A stretch of 64,000 nucleotides of DNA, from contig NC_008255.1 of the NCBI RefSeq assembly GCF_000014145.1, forward strand, positions 3,054,001 to 3,118,000. The letters run 5' to 3'. The position numbers were made by a program, and so were the translations under genes. The notes beneath the pieces are model-generated. The model saw nothing but the letters and a program-made list of their open reading frames with translations. It did no database searches and was not told the origin of the DNA. Source of the DNA: Cytophaga hutchinsonii ATCC 33406. Lineage in GTDB: Bacteria; Bacteroidota; Bacteroidia; Cytophagales; Cytophagaceae. Positions 8,206 through 17,671 of this stretch are shown in pieces (position 1 is the first letter of the stretch; each line of letters starts with the position of its first letter).

Positions 8206-9999
8206 ATGATATTAAATAGACAAACAGTAGCATTAATGACAGCTGGTTTGTTAGCATTTAACTCTTGCTCATTAAAGCAAATGGTTAAAATGGCTAAAGA
8301 CCAAGAATTAACAGTAACACCATCTCCTTTAGAAGTTCATGGTGATAGTGTAGCTTTTGACATATCAGCAACACTCCCTGTTAAAATGTTGAAAAAGAAC
8401 AAAATATATTCTGTTAGCACATTCTATAAGAGTGGTGATAACAAAGTAGAATTGGGTTCATTTGATTTTGTGTCAACAGATTACCCTGATGCAAAAACAA
8501 CTGCTCCGCAAATTAAAAAACACCAGGCCTTCGCTTACAAACCGGAAATTGGTAATGGCGATTTACTTGCTGTTGGTACTGCTTCTAACTTAGACAAAAC
8601 TAAAACGAAGTCTACAGAAGAATTCCCGATTGCAAAAGGTCTTATTACAACATCCCGTTTAGTAAAAGATTATTCTTATGTTGCTTATGCTGATCACGGT
8701 TACAACAACAAAGAAGAATTAATTGCATCTACCGTTAATTTCTACTTCGAACAAGGTAAATCTGTTTTGAGAAGTTCTGAAATGAAAGGCCAGAATGCTA
8801 AATTTTTGGATGCCTTCATTACTGCGAAACACGTTACACGTACAATCAGTGTAATTGGTCAGCACTCTCCGGAAGGTACTGAAACTAAAAACACGAACCT
8901 TGCAAATGAGCGTTCAGTTGTTATTGAGAAGTATGTTAAAGCCAGAATGAAACATTTCAAACAGGATTCTCTGGTAAATACAATTCAATTTGTTACAAAA
9001 GGTGATATCAAGGATTTTGAACCAATGAAAGCTGAAATTGCTAAGAGTACAAAATTGACTCCTGAGCAAAAATCAGAATTATTGAACATCATTGCTGGTA
9101 GCGGAGATTTTACTTCAAAACAACAGCAGATCGAAAAATTGCCATACTACAACAAATCAGTATTAGCGCAATTATATCCTTCATTACGTACAGCAAGAAC
9201 TGAAATCTGGACAGTAAAACCTAAGAAAACGGATGCTCAGATTTCTTTATTAGCTGGTCAGATCACTTCAGGTAAAGTTTCAGTGGATACACTTTCAGTT
9301 GAAGAATTAGGCTATGCAGGTACATTAACTCCTATTCTTTCTGAAAAAGCTGCAATCTACGAAGCATTAGCTAAAAAGACTGACAACTGGGTTGCTTATA
9401 ACAACTTAGGTGCTGTTTATGTTGAAATGGCTAAAGTTGAAGTGGATCAAAACAAAAAAACTGAGTTAGTAAATAAGGCTATCAACACGTTAGAAATGTC
9501 TATCAAAAAACAAGATAACGGTGAGGCTCATGTTAACTTAGCTTCTGCTTACATCTTATCAGGTGTTAAAACATCTGCACGTGATGAAGCAAACAAAGCA
9601 GTAGCATCTAATGCATCTGACGCTGTTAAAAAAGGTGCTAACGGTATCTTAGGTACTGTTGACATCAAAGACGGTAAGTATGAATTAGCATTACAGGATT
9701 TCTCTAAATCTAACGATTCAATTCAGGTTAAATTCAACACTGCTTTAGCGAGCTTATTGAAAAAAGATTTCAATACTGCAAAAGCTGGTTTTGCTAACTA
9801 TACAGCTGCTGCTCCAAACGACGCTGCTGGTTTCTATTTAGCTGCAGTTACTGCTGCCCGTCTTAAAGATGAAGCTACATTAACTACTAACCTTAAAAAG
9901 GCGAAACAATTAAGCCCTAAATTTGGCGAAAGAGCTGTTTCTGATATGGAGTTCTACGATTACTGGAATTCTGATAACTTCAAAAATGCTTTAAAATAA
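8206..9999 (+). CDS. Probable lipoprotein with internal OmpA-like domain and TPR repeats
   Basis: This 597-residue exported protein has a possible lipobox ending at C21 (LLAFNSC), although the residues before Cys are not ideal. An OmpA-like segment (STVNFYFEQGKSVLRSSE, IGQHSPEGTETKN, LANERSVVIEKYVKARM; about residues 185-255) sits in the middle rather than at the C terminus. The C-terminal 200 or so residues are TPR-like helical repeats (NWVAYNNLGAVYVEMAK, AHVNLASAYILSG). Codon use is strongly biased to AAA, GCT, GTT and TTA compared with its neighbours, which suggests high expression. A strong terminator follows. It may bridge peptidoglycan and an envelope complex; this is inference from domains. 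Confidence 0.85.
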   Translation: MILNRQTVALMTAGLLAFNSCSLKQMVKMAKDQELTVTPSPLEVHGDSVAFDISATLPVKMLKKNKIYSVSTFYKSGDNKVELGSFDFVSTDYPDAKTTAPQIKKHQAFAYKPEIGNGDLLAVGTASNLDKTKTKSTEEFPIAKGLITTSRLVKDYSYVAYADHGYNNKEELIASTVNFYFEQGKSVLRSSEMKGQNAKFLDAFITAKHVTRTISVIGQHSPEGTETKNTNLANERSVVIEKYVKARMKHFKQDSLVNTIQFVTKGDIKDFEPMKAEIAKSTKLTPEQKSELLNIIAGSGDFTSKQQQIEKLPYYNKSVLAQLYPSLRTARTEIWTVKPKKTDAQISLLAGQITSGKVSVDTLSVEELGYAGTLTPILSEKAAIYEALAKKTDNWVAYNNLGAVYVEMAKVEVDQNKKTELVNKAINTLEMSIKKQDNGEAHVNLASAYILSGVKTSARDEANKAVASNASDAVKKGANGILGTVDIKDGKYELALQDFSKSNDSIQVKFNTALASLLKKDFNTAKAGFANYTAAAPNDAAGFYLAAVTAARLKDEATLTTNLKKAKQLSPKFGERAVSDMEFYDYWNSDNFKNALK

Positions 10000-10015
10000 G
10001 CTTATTGATATTTCG

Positions 10016-10050
10016 AAAAAACCTCTGCAGAAATGCAGAGGTTTTTTTTT
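10016..10050 (+). terminator. Rho-independent terminator
   Basis: Stem AAAAAACCTCTGCA / TGCAGAGGTTTTTT with a GAAA tetraloop, followed by a run of T residues, 17 bp after the stop of the OmpA/TPR gene. Confidence 0.92.
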
Positions 10051-10092
10051 GCCTTATATTAAGAGTTATCGCACTATATTCAACGATTTATC

Positions 10093-10123
10093 TTTGTAAT
10101 TGCGGGCAATATATTTATTTTTG
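10093..10123 (+). promoter_or_regulatory. Bacteroidota-type promoter for pdhB
   Basis: TTTG (10093-10096), a 19-bp spacer and TATTTTTG (10116-10123) match the -33/-7 consensus TTTG / TAnnTTTG exactly. The pdhB ATG lies 29 nt downstream. Confidence 0.7.
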
Positions 10124-10151
10124 TCAGCTTGATATTTATTGAAAGTACGTT

Positions 10152-11132
10152 ATGAGAGAAATACAATTCCGTGAAGCGCTTCGTGAAGCGATGAACGAAG
10201 AAATGAGAAGAGACCCAAATGTATTGTTATTGGGTGAAGAAGTTGCTGAATATAATGGTGCATATAAAGTAAGCCAGGGCATGTTGGATGAATTCGGTGC
10301 AAAACGAATCATTGATACCCCTATTTCTGAATTAGGTTTTGCAGGTATTGGCGTTGGTGCTGCGATGAACGGCCTCCGTCCGATTATCGAATTTATGACA
10401 TTCAACTTTTCACTTGTTGCTATTGACCAGATTATCAATGGTGCAGCGAAAATCATGTCTATGTCAGGCGGTCAATATACAGCTCCTATTGTATTTAGAG
10501 GGCCTACAGGTAACGCCGGACAATTGAGTTCACAACACTCTCAGAACTTTGAAAACTGGTTTGCAAACACGCCGGGTTTAAAAGTTGTTGTTCCTGCAAA
10601 TCCATATGACGCAAAAGGTTTATTAAAATCGGCTATCCGTGACAATGATCCTGTAATCTTCATGGAATCTGAAGTTATGTACGGCGATAAAGGACCCGTT
10701 CCTGAAGGTGAATATTTATTGCCTATCGGTGTTGCAGATGTAAAACGTGAAGGTACAGATGTTACGCTGGTATCTTACGGTAAAATATTAAAAGTAGCGT
10801 TACAAGCTGCTGAAGACCTTGCAAAAGAAGGTGTCTCTGCTGAAGTAATTGACTTACGTACTGTTCGTCCGATTGATTTTGAAGCAATCGTTCATTCAGT
10901 TAAGAAAACAAACAGACTTGTTATTGTTGAAGAAACATGGCCATTGGCGAGTATTTCATCTGAAATCTCTTACCATGTACAACGTTATGCCTTCGACCAC
11001 CTGGACTCTCCTATACTTCGTGTAACAAGCCGTGACTTACCGCTTCCATATGCGCCAACATTAATCCAGGAAATCCTTCCAAATGTAAAACGTACTATTG
11101 ATGCTGTTAAAACAGTTATGTACCAGAAGTAA
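10152..11132 (+). CDS. pdhB: Pyruvate dehydrogenase E1 component, beta subunit
   Basis: The 326-residue beta subunit pairs with an alpha subunit in the thiamine-diphosphate-dependent E1 of the pyruvate (or branched 2-oxo acid) dehydrogenase complex, which links glycolysis to acetyl-CoA. The sequence opens [18 protein letters not shown] and contains [18 protein letters not shown] with the ThDP-activating Glu, the central [20 protein letters not shown], and the C-terminal transketolase domain [13 protein letters not shown] and EETWP. Length fits the two-subunit E1 type. The alpha subunit is not in this window; the gene has its own promoter and a terminator, so it is a monocistronic unit here. 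Confidence 0.95.
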   Translation: MREIQFREALREAMNEEMRRDPNVLLLGEEVAEYNGAYKVSQGMLDEFGAKRIIDTPISELGFAGIGVGAAMNGLRPIIEFMTFNFSLVAIDQIINGAAKIMSMSGGQYTAPIVFRGPTGNAGQLSSQHSQNFENWFANTPGLKVVVPANPYDAKGLLKSAIRDNDPVIFMESEVMYGDKGPVPEGEYLLPIGVADVKREGTDVTLVSYGKILKVALQAAEDLAKEGVSAEVIDLRTVRPIDFEAIVHSVKKTNRLVIVEETWPLASISSEISYHVQRYAFDHLDSPILRVTSRDLPLPYAPTLIQEILPNVKRTIDAVKTVMYQK

Positions 11133-11157
11133 TTGAATATTCATTGATTGAATATAT

Positions 11158-11195
11158 AAAACACAAAAGACGCTGCACAGCGTCTTTTGTGTTTT
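11158..11195 (+). terminator. Terminator after pdhB
   Basis: An 18-bp perfect inverted repeat (arms 11158-11175 and 11178-11195; core AAGACGCTG / CAGCGTCTT), T-rich on the distal side, 25 bp after the pdhB stop. Confidence 0.88.
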
Positions 11196-11305
11196 ATAAG
11201 CAGATGAACCAGCTTGTTACAGGAACAGATTACAGACAATAATTCATTTTATCTGGAAATGAATCCACATAAAATTGATACATTTACGGTTAAATTGAAT
11301 TAAAA

Positions 11306-12244
11306 ATGGAAACACTCTCCATAATTATCCCTATATATAATGAAGAACATAATATTCCGGCTTTATATGCGCGGTTAAAAAATGTTGTTTCATCGTTAGA
11401 GTTAACCTATGAATTTGTGTTTGTAAACGATGGCAGTAAAGACAATTCCATTACGCTGATCAAACAGCTGGCGTCCATTGATCCTGCCGTTAAGTATATC
11501 GACTTCAGTAGAAATTTCGGGCATCAGATTGCTGTAACAGCCGGATTGGATGGCTGTACAGGCGATAAGATCGTGATCATTGATGCCGATCTGCAAGACC
11601 CGCCTGAGCTGATCGGCGACATGTATGCGAAAATGCAGGAAGGCTATGAAGTAGTCTACGCCAAACGCAGAAGCAGAAAAGGCGAAAGCTTTTTAAAAAA
11701 ATATACCGCACAGGTTTTTTACAGAACACTTGCCAGCATTACCTCTATTTCTATTCCTGTTGATACAGGAGACTTCCGGATGATTGACCGTAAAATTGTA
11801 GATGTGCTAAAAAACATGCCTGAGCAGCACAAATTTTTACGTGGCCAGATTTCCTGGATCGGATTCAACCAGACATTTGTTGAATATGACCGTGATGAAC
11901 GCTTAGCCGGAGTTACAGGCTACACCTACAAAAAAATGATCCGGTTTGCGTTAGACGGTATTACCTCTTTTTCCGATTTGCCGATCCGGTTTGCAACCAT
12001 ATCGGGATTTGTGGTTTCGTTTATCGCATTTATCATTATGCTGTACGCCTTATATTCCAGATTTATCCTTCAGGATTACGTACCCGGCTGGACATCCCTG
12101 ATCTTAAGTGTCATGTTCATCGGCGGCATACAATTAATCGCTATTGGTATTATTGGTGAATACATCAGCCGCATCAGTTCCAATGTAAGAAAACGTCCCT
12201 TATATATTGTTCGGGAAAAAACCACTACCTCAAAAAAAGACTAA
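11306..12244 (+). CDS. Polyprenyl-phosphate glycosyltransferase (GtrB/DPM1-like GT2)
   Basis: A 312-residue membrane-anchored GT2. The N-terminal catalytic domain has SIIIPIYNEEHN (residues 5-16), FVNDGSKDNS, the metal-site IIDADLQDPPE and the acceptor motif VDTGDFRMIDR. Two transmembrane helices lie at the C terminus (about residues 230-255 and 262-290), followed by a basic tail. Enzymes of this layout transfer a sugar from a nucleotide donor to undecaprenyl phosphate. The next gene, overlapping by one base, encodes a GT39-like integral membrane transferase that would use such a lipid-linked sugar, so the pair looks like a donor-and-user cassette. Confidence 0.92.
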   Translation: METLSIIIPIYNEEHNIPALYARLKNVVSSLELTYEFVFVNDGSKDNSITLIKQLASIDPAVKYIDFSRNFGHQIAVTAGLDGCTGDKIVIIDADLQDPPELIGDMYAKMQEGYEVVYAKRRSRKGESFLKKYTAQVFYRTLASITSISIPVDTGDFRMIDRKIVDVLKNMPEQHKFLRGQISWIGFNQTFVEYDRDERLAGVTGYTYKKMIRFALDGITSFSDLPIRFATISGFVVSFIAFIIMLYALYSRFILQDYVPGWTSLILSVMFIGGIQLIAIGIIGEYISRISSNVRKRPLYIVREKTTTSKKD

Positions 12245-13764
12245 TGATTGCGTTTTTTAAGCATGCATTTTCAAAAAGCAACAAACCCTTGTTGCTGGCA
12301 TTACTTATCAATGCCTTGATTCACCTTCCTTTTGTTAACAGGCCACCTGAAAGTGCACACATCTGGAGACAATGCAATACACTTGCTATTGCACGCAATT
12401 TCCATGAGGAAGGAATGAATATACTTGAACCACGCGTTGATAACCGGTTTGATCAATCGGGTATTACAGGAGCAAATTTTCCTGCCTATGAATGGGGCCT
12501 GGCAGCTATTTACCAGATAACCGGGGAACAGAACTGGGTACACCGGGTATATACAACCGTTATCTTCTTTATCGGTATAGCCGGATTATTTAGCCTCTTA
12601 TACTACCTTTTCAATAATTATGTCATAGCAAATTCCGGGGCCATTGCCTTATTATTTTTCCCCGACCTGTTTTATTTTCAATTCAATGCCTTGCCCGACA
12701 TTCTCGCTTTGACGTTAATGATTTGGGGCTTCTATTACTTTGTGCGCTGGTTTGATACCGTAAAAACAACCGAAAACAATATCGTTTTTTTTATAGCCAG
12801 TATGCTCCTGTTGTCGTTAGCGGGACTTGTTAAACTTTATTTTTTACTGATTGGTTTTGCCATCGTTGGAATGCTCATACAGGATTACAAACAGCTACTT
12901 TCACTACAGGTGCTTATCTACCTGTTCATATTCGGACTGGTATCGGTTGGTATCCCGATTGCATGGTATCTGTATGCGATTGAACTGATAAAAAAATCCG
13001 GACTGGCAGATTTCGGATTAGAGATCCGTTCCGAAACAAACATCGGAACCATCATCCACATTCTTACCCAGAACATTACCTCTGATTTACCGGAATTAAT
13101 TTTAAATTTTGCCAATACAGGTTTTGTGCTTGCAGCCTGTTATTACTTTTTCAAACGAAAAGGATATAAAAAAGCATATTTCATACCGGCATTGTTCTTA
13201 TTCATTGGTATTGTTTTATACCATATGGTTGAATTGAAGCAAATGAAATATCACAGCTATTATATGATGCCCTATTACCCGTTTTTAGCATGTATTGTTG
13301 CTTATGGTGCTAACAAATTGTGGAGACACGGGTTTGCAGCTGTTGTACTGCTTTTGATAGCAGCCAACCCGATTGTAGCCGCACTACGGATCTTGCCTGC
13401 GCGCTGGATGAATCCGGATAAATATGTTGCAATGGAATTGTATAACGAAGATACCCGGGCTCAGCTTTCAAATGCGGTTCCGAAAGATGCCTTATGTATT
13501 GTAGGAGAAGACGATTCGCATTGCATCTATTTTTATTTCCTGCACAAAAAAGGATTTGGATACGATACGTGGGACCAGTTATTGAAAGCAGATACACTGA
13601 TGACAGAACCGCGGATCAAAAATTATATAGACCGCGGAGCAACATATCTTTATATTTCAACCAAGGATACAATACTGGTGCCCGAAAAAACAGAACTTGC
13701 TCCCTACCTGGAACAACGCATTGATTCTGTGGGCAGTTTTTATGTCTATAAATTAAAAAGATAG
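12244..13764 (+). CDS. GT39/ArnT-like integral membrane glycosyltransferase
   Basis: A 506-residue multi-pass protein with about ten to twelve hydrophobic segments spread over residues 10-380 and a soluble C-terminal region of about 110 residues. The first periplasmic loop carries HIWRQCNTLAIARNFHEEG, the acidic loop region characteristic of PMT/ArnT-like transferases that use polyprenyl-phosphate sugars. Its start codon overlaps the stop of the GtrB-like gene (TAATG), which suggests that the two work together to modify a surface polysaccharide or lipid. The acceptor is unknown. The stop codon lies within the shared terminator hairpin. Confidence 0.82.
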   Translation: MIAFFKHAFSKSNKPLLLALLINALIHLPFVNRPPESAHIWRQCNTLAIARNFHEEGMNILEPRVDNRFDQSGITGANFPAYEWGLAAIYQITGEQNWVHRVYTTVIFFIGIAGLFSLLYYLFNNYVIANSGAIALLFFPDLFYFQFNALPDILALTLMIWGFYYFVRWFDTVKTTENNIVFFIASMLLLSLAGLVKLYFLLIGFAIVGMLIQDYKQLLSLQVLIYLFIFGLVSVGIPIAWYLYAIELIKKSGLADFGLEIRSETNIGTIIHILTQNITSDLPELILNFANTGFVLAACYYFFKRKGYKKAYFIPALFLFIGIVLYHMVELKQMKYHSYYMMPYYPFLACIVAYGANKLWRHGFAAVVLLLIAANPIVAALRILPARWMNPDKYVAMELYNEDTRAQLSNAVPKDALCIVGEDDSHCIYFYFLHKKGFGYDTWDQLLKADTLMTEPRIKNYIDRGATYLYISTKDTILVPEKTELAPYLEQRIDSVGSFYVYKLKR

Positions 13765-13793
13765 CTGAGCGTTAATACGCTCAACTATCTTTT
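13756..13793. terminator. Bidirectional terminator containing both stop codons
   Basis: Outer stem AAAAGATAG / CTATCTTTT, one C/A mismatch, inner stem TGAGCGT / ACGCTCA and TAAT loop. The TAG of the GT39-like gene (13762-13764) and the stop of the opposing 82-codon gene (13785-13787) are both in the stem. Confidence 0.9.
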
Positions 13794-14033
13794 CATTAAC
13801 TTTTCAGTAATCTCAATAATATCCTGCGTAGGAATTTGATACGCAATATAATTTCCCGCTAATACGGTTAATGATGCAATCGTTGTACCTATCTTATCCG
13901 TAGAATTTTTTGTACGCCCAACCAATCTACCTACAAATACTTCTCCGTATTTAAGATAAGATAAACTTCCTTTCTTCAAGCGTGTAACAACAGCTTTGTT
14001 ATTTAATTCGTCTGTCAGTTTTTCAAAATTCAT
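13785..14033 (-). CDS. Conserved-looking small protein of unknown function, 82 residues
   Basis: The product begins MNFEKLTDELNNKAVVTRLKKGSLSYL and ends in a charged helix (DIIEITEKLMKR). It is predicted to be cytoplasmic, with no signal peptide and no Cys. The middle has a short hydrophobic strand pattern (IASLTVLAGNYIAYQI). The family is not recognised. Support for a real gene comes from the clean frame, a terminator built around its stop codon and a 247-bp upstream gap with room for a promoter. It is monocistronic. Confidence 0.6.
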   Translation of the reverse strand: MNFEKLTDELNNKAVVTRLKKGSLSYLKYGEVFVGRLVGRTKNSTDKIGTTIASLTVLAGNYIAYQIPTQDIIEITEKLMKR

Positions 14034-14280
14034 AGCTTCAATTTTTATTGTTAATACCTAAGGCTTCAAATAATCCTTTCATATAAGACGCTTATACATG
14101 AATTATATTGTAGCCGCAATTAAAAATTACGGTATTTGAATATCGCTATTTTTACCAAAGAATTCAAGCTTAACAGGATGAATTATTGAAAAATTAACAT
14201 ACCCGATACAACAAATTCGTTTTATTATAATAAAAAAACAGATTGATGTAATACATCACATGTTCAACAACATACTCTTA

Positions 14281-15618
14281 TTAAAATTGTTTTTTATAAA
14301 CCAATTTCCCGGCTACATAAGTTGCTTCAACGGTTTCTTCTGTTCCCAGCACCGTTAACAAAAACAATGCTTCCTGAATAGATGTTACGCGTTCCATACG
14401 CTCTTTCATTAAGGAAGTAGCGTGTGTATTCAATACGATAAAATCAGCCTCTTTCCCTGCCTCCAGTGTACCGATCTTATCTTCGAGCGACAATGCCCTT
14501 GCGCCTCCTAACGTTGCCAGATACAGCAGCTTTACTGCATCCAGGGGAACATTCCTCAGCTGACCGGTTTTATAGGCTTCATTTAACGTAACCAACATTG
14601 AAAAGCTTGTCCCTGCTCCAACATCCGTACCTAAGCCAACTTCTACCGGACGTTTTTTATTTTTCGCTGCCGATACATCAAACAAGCCGCTGCCTAAAAA
14701 CATATTGGATGTAGGACAATGTGCCAATGAAGTACCTGTATCGTAACAGCATTGAAATTCTTCTTCCAGTAAATGTACGCCGTGCGCATACAGGGCCTGC
14801 TTTCCTGTAAGTCCGTAGTGGTGGTATATATCCAGATAATTTTTCCGTTCAGGGAATAAAGACGCAGCCCATGCTACCTCCTTTTTATTTTCAGATATAT
14901 GGGATTGAATATACGTTGTTGGATGTTCTTTCCATAATTGCCCCGCAGCCTCTAACTGTTCAGGGGAGCTTGTAGGTGCAAATCTCGGTGTGATAGCGTA
15001 CGACAACCTGCCCGTACCATGCCATCTTTCAATAAGCCGTTTAGAATCGGCATAGCCGCTCTGTACTGTATCCAGTAATCCTTCCGGTGCATTACGGTCC
15101 ATCAGTACTTTGCCCGCAATAAGCCGCATGTTTATTTTTTGCGCTTCTTCAAACAATGCATTAACCGATTCGGGATACACGGCGCAAAAAACCATAGCAG
15201 TAGTTGTGCCGCTTTTCAGCAGCTGATCCATAAATCGTTTTGCAACATTTTTACAATGAAACGGATCACTGAATTTCAATTCTTCCGGAAAGGTATATGT
15301 ATTCAACCAATCCAATAATTGTTCGCCGTATGAACCGATCATATCCGTTTGCACATAATGAATATGCGTATCAATAAAACCGGGTAAAATAATTCCATGC
15401 GGATAGGTTTGCACAGGAACTGCGGCGGGTAACGAACGAAGTAATTTTTGTGCAGTTCCGCATGACAGAATTTTGCCTGCATCAATAATCAGTAAACCAT
15501 CTTCTATATACTGCAAACAGGTTTCTGCTGTTTCAAGAAAGGGATCGCCGGTAAGGTATACGATGGCTCCGCGTACAGCAAAACAATTTGATCCATACTC
15601 CTGCATTAATTCATTCAT
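14281..15618 (-). CDS. guaD: Guanine deaminase
   Basis: A 445-residue amidohydrolase-superfamily zinc enzyme that converts guanine to xanthine and ammonia in purine salvage or degradation. Visible metal and substrate motifs are FIDTHIHYVQT (the HxH of strand 1), SHISENKKEV, YAHGVHL, LAHCPTSNMFLGSG and GLGTDVGAGTSFSM with the catalytic Asp. These are the standard guanine deaminase signatures and the length is normal. It is monocistronic on the minus strand. No xanthine dehydrogenase or permease is beside it. Confidence 0.95.
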   Translation of the reverse strand: MNELMQEYGSNCFAVRGAIVYLTGDPFLETAETCLQYIEDGLLIIDAGKILSCGTAQKLLRSLPAAVPVQTYPHGIILPGFIDTHIHYVQTDMIGSYGEQLLDWLNTYTFPEELKFSDPFHCKNVAKRFMDQLLKSGTTTAMVFCAVYPESVNALFEEAQKINMRLIAGKVLMDRNAPEGLLDTVQSGYADSKRLIERWHGTGRLSYAITPRFAPTSSPEQLEAAGQLWKEHPTTYIQSHISENKKEVAWAASLFPERKNYLDIYHHYGLTGKQALYAHGVHLLEEEFQCCYDTGTSLAHCPTSNMFLGSGLFDVSAAKNKKRPVEVGLGTDVGAGTSFSMLVTLNEAYKTGQLRNVPLDAVKLLYLATLGGARALSLEDKIGTLEAGKEADFIVLNTHATSLMKERMERVTSIQEALFLLTVLGTEETVEATYVAGKLVYKKQF

Positions 15619-15822
15619 AGGCTAAATATACCTGTAAAAAAGATTGAACGGAATAACTTTTATCAAAAGGCCGGCAGCATGCATAATCAGTACAGAATAT
15701 ACTCAAATAGCACAATAAAAAACAGGTTTTCATCAAATTGTTTTTTGAAAAAGTATTTGATAGTCTGCTACTATTTGTCTGTAAAAAAAAACTACATTTA
15801 GTAAAACTTAACACTTACACCC

Positions 15823-16293
15823 ATGAAAAAAATAACTACCATTTTATCTTTTATTTTATTCTCATCCATTTCTTTTTTAGCACAGGCGCAAACACATGAT
15901 GAAATGTTTAACACGGTTTTCAAACAGGAAAAAAGAGCTTATTTTTCTGACAACATGCATCTGAAAGCAGACGAGTTCGATAAATTCTGGAATGTTTACG
16001 GATCATTTGAAACAGACCGTACAACATTAGGTGCAGAGCGTATTGACCTGCTAAAAATGTATGTTGAAAAGTATCAGACAATGACCAATACCGATGCAGA
16101 CATCTTCATGAAAAAATGGCTTGCATTGGACAAAAAAGAAGATGCATTACGCGGAAAATATTATGCTAAAATGAAAAAAGAATTGGGTTCTAAAACAGCT
16201 GCACATTTTTTACAGTTAGACGATTATATTCAGACGGCAATCAAATTTGAGATTTTAGACGAACTGCCTTTTATCGGTGAATTTTCAAATTAA
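15823..16293 (+). CDS. Exported small helical protein, unknown function
   Basis: The 156-residue product has a clear signal peptide (MKKITTILSFILFSSISFLAQAQ). The mature 133 residues are almost entirely helical and charged, with repeats of the type KADEFDKFWNVYGSFE and LDKKEDALRGKYYAKMKKEL. The spacing resembles Spy/CpxP or LTXXQ-like periplasmic helical proteins that are common in Bacteroidota, but the defining motif is not clear, so this is a weak suggestion. It is divergent from guaD across a 204-bp gap and followed by a long hairpin. Confidence 0.75.
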   Translation: MKKITTILSFILFSSISFLAQAQTHDEMFNTVFKQEKRAYFSDNMHLKADEFDKFWNVYGSFETDRTTLGAERIDLLKMYVEKYQTMTNTDADIFMKKWLALDKKEDALRGKYYAKMKKELGSKTAAHFLQLDDYIQTAIKFEILDELPFIGEFSN

Positions 16294-16561
16294 ATATTGG
16301 TTTTAACGCAGAACATCCTGCATAGACAGGATGTTCTGCGTTAAATTTTACCTGGGCCTGTATAATATCATTGGAACGTCCAATGAATAAACAAGCTTCT
16401 AAAAATGGTTTACAAATCGTGACAGCCCGGACTACTTTTTTTGATAGCACGGATGCGTTCATCTGATTTTTTATTACGTTGGCGAATAAATAAACACGTT
16501 TTCTTCTCTGTAAAACTCCTGTATTTATAATCACATCACACAACCTTGTTGAATCAAACAT
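16271..16561 (-). CDS. Doubtful ORF, 96 codons
   Basis: An open minus-strand frame (MFDSTRLCDVIINTGVLQRR) that overlaps the 3' end of the exported-protein gene and contains the 16303-16344 hairpin within its coding sequence. The product is not recognised and lacks a clear domain. It could be a small real gene, a decayed gene or chance. The remaining gap to 16726 shows no other structure. Confidence 0.2.
   Translation of the reverse strand: MFDSTRLCDVIINTGVLQRRKRVYLFANVIKNQMNASVLSKKVVRAVTICKPFLEACLFIGRSNDIIQAQVKFNAEHPVYAGCSALKPIFNLKIHR
16303..16344. terminator. Long hairpin, probable terminator
   Basis: An 18-bp perfect stem (arms 16303-16320 and 16327-16344; inner AGAACATCCTG / CAGGATGTTCT) with a CATAGA loop, 10 bp after the stop at 16293. 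The distal tract is only moderately T-rich. Confidence 0.65.
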
Positions 16562-16726
16562 ACCTCTTACTTTAACAGGTGTATAATTCTCCTTATATCT
16601 TTTCCCGGTTACATATCCTGTTTGCTGGAAAATAGAGGATCACCGGAGTACACCAGGAAAAACACACAAAGGCTGCTGAGAGAACAGATCAGAACAAAAA
16701 AGAATTATTCAAATGCTCCTCGTTAT

Positions 16727-17671
16727 TTAATCCTCTTTATGACTGTTCAACCGTCCTTTCAGATATAGAAATGCCAATACAGGAAATATCAAAAAGCAGA
16801 TACTTAAAATAATGGCCCAGGGAAAATTCACTTCAGGTGTATGCGCTTCTGCCCCGTGCAGCGGTATTTCGGCAGCCTGTCCGCGGTTAATTTTCTGACT
16901 CAACTGCTTTGCGTTGGTATAACGTCTTTCCCAAAGCGGACCTGCATAACCATACTTTTTTGCCATGCTGTAAAGATCATTCACCTGATAGATATTCATA
17001 CCGGTAAGTAAAGAAAGATCTGCAAGATCAAATAAAAGCTGGGCAACAATTTTATCTTCTGAATGAATAAATGTCAGCCGCTCATTCAGCTGATAAAATA
17101 AGGCTTTACGCAAGTGCTGTAATTCTGTTTTTGACAATTCCGAAGCAGGCATGGAATCTCTGCCAAAATCCGTATGCAATAAGAAATTTGTATTCATGAA
17201 TTTATTACCACCGATCTTTGCTTCAAGTATCCGTATATGCAGCCATTCAGAACTATCATGTGATGCAGGATTCAACTGCACAGCTTTCTGAATCCATGTG
17301 AGGGCATTCTTATTATCGCCAAGCAGTTCGTATACCGTGCCCAGGTTTGATGCCGTGGTATACTGATCGGGTTTTGCTTTTTCGAGCTCCAGGTAACTGT
17401 TTTTAGCTTCCTCATATTTACCATTTACAACAAGAACCAATGCATAATCCGTTAAATACGTTATATCCTTTTTGGCTTTCCATAAGCTATCTAACCGCAG
17501 CAATACTTTTTCATTCTGATGAACCAGAACACTGCCTCCGGGAATCGTCAGGCTTTGATTTTCCCTGGCAATGACTGTGCCGTCGCTCAGCATGCGCATA
17601 CCTTGCATGCAGGCAAATGAATAGGTAAATGAAAAAAATAACGCTGCGGCAAGACATACAACTCTTATCAT
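16727..17671 (-). CDS. Exported TPR protein with C-terminal membrane helix
   Basis: A 314-residue protein with an N-terminal signal sequence (MIRVVCLAAALFFSFTYSFAC). Two or three TPR units (residues about 70-150: YALVLVVNGKYEEAKNSYLELEKAKP, TASNLGTVYELLGDNKNALTWIQKAVQLNP) are followed by a long helical middle region. A single transmembrane helix near residues 283-303 precedes a short basic tail. The layout implies a periplasmic TPR domain anchored in the inner membrane. A Cys after the signal could make it a lipoprotein, but the C-terminal helix argues for membrane insertion. Function is unknown and no operon partner is adjacent. Confidence 0.8.
   Translation of the reverse strand: MIRVVCLAAALFFSFTYSFACMQGMRMLSDGTVIARENQSLTIPGGSVLVHQNEKVLLRLDSLWKAKKDITYLTDYALVLVVNGKYEEAKNSYLELEKAKPDQYTTASNLGTVYELLGDNKNALTWIQKAVQLNPASHDSSEWLHIRILEAKIGGNKFMNTNFLLHTDFGRDSMPASELSKTELQHLRKALFYQLNERLTFIHSEDKIVAQLLFDLADLSLLTGMNIYQVNDLYSMAKKYGYAGPLWERRYTNAKQLSQKINRGQAAEIPLHGAEAHTPEVNFPWAIILSICFLIFPVLAFLYLKGRLNSHKED

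Noticed and set aside
14244-14258. Palindrome TGATGTA-A-TACATCA as an operator
   Set aside because: It lies downstream of guaD and far from any start codon. One short AT-rich palindrome is not enough evidence.
15611-15814. Minus-strand ORF of 67 codons upstream of guaD
   Set aside because: It overlaps the guaD start and has Cys/Ser-rich composition without a domain. It is probably the guaD leader region.
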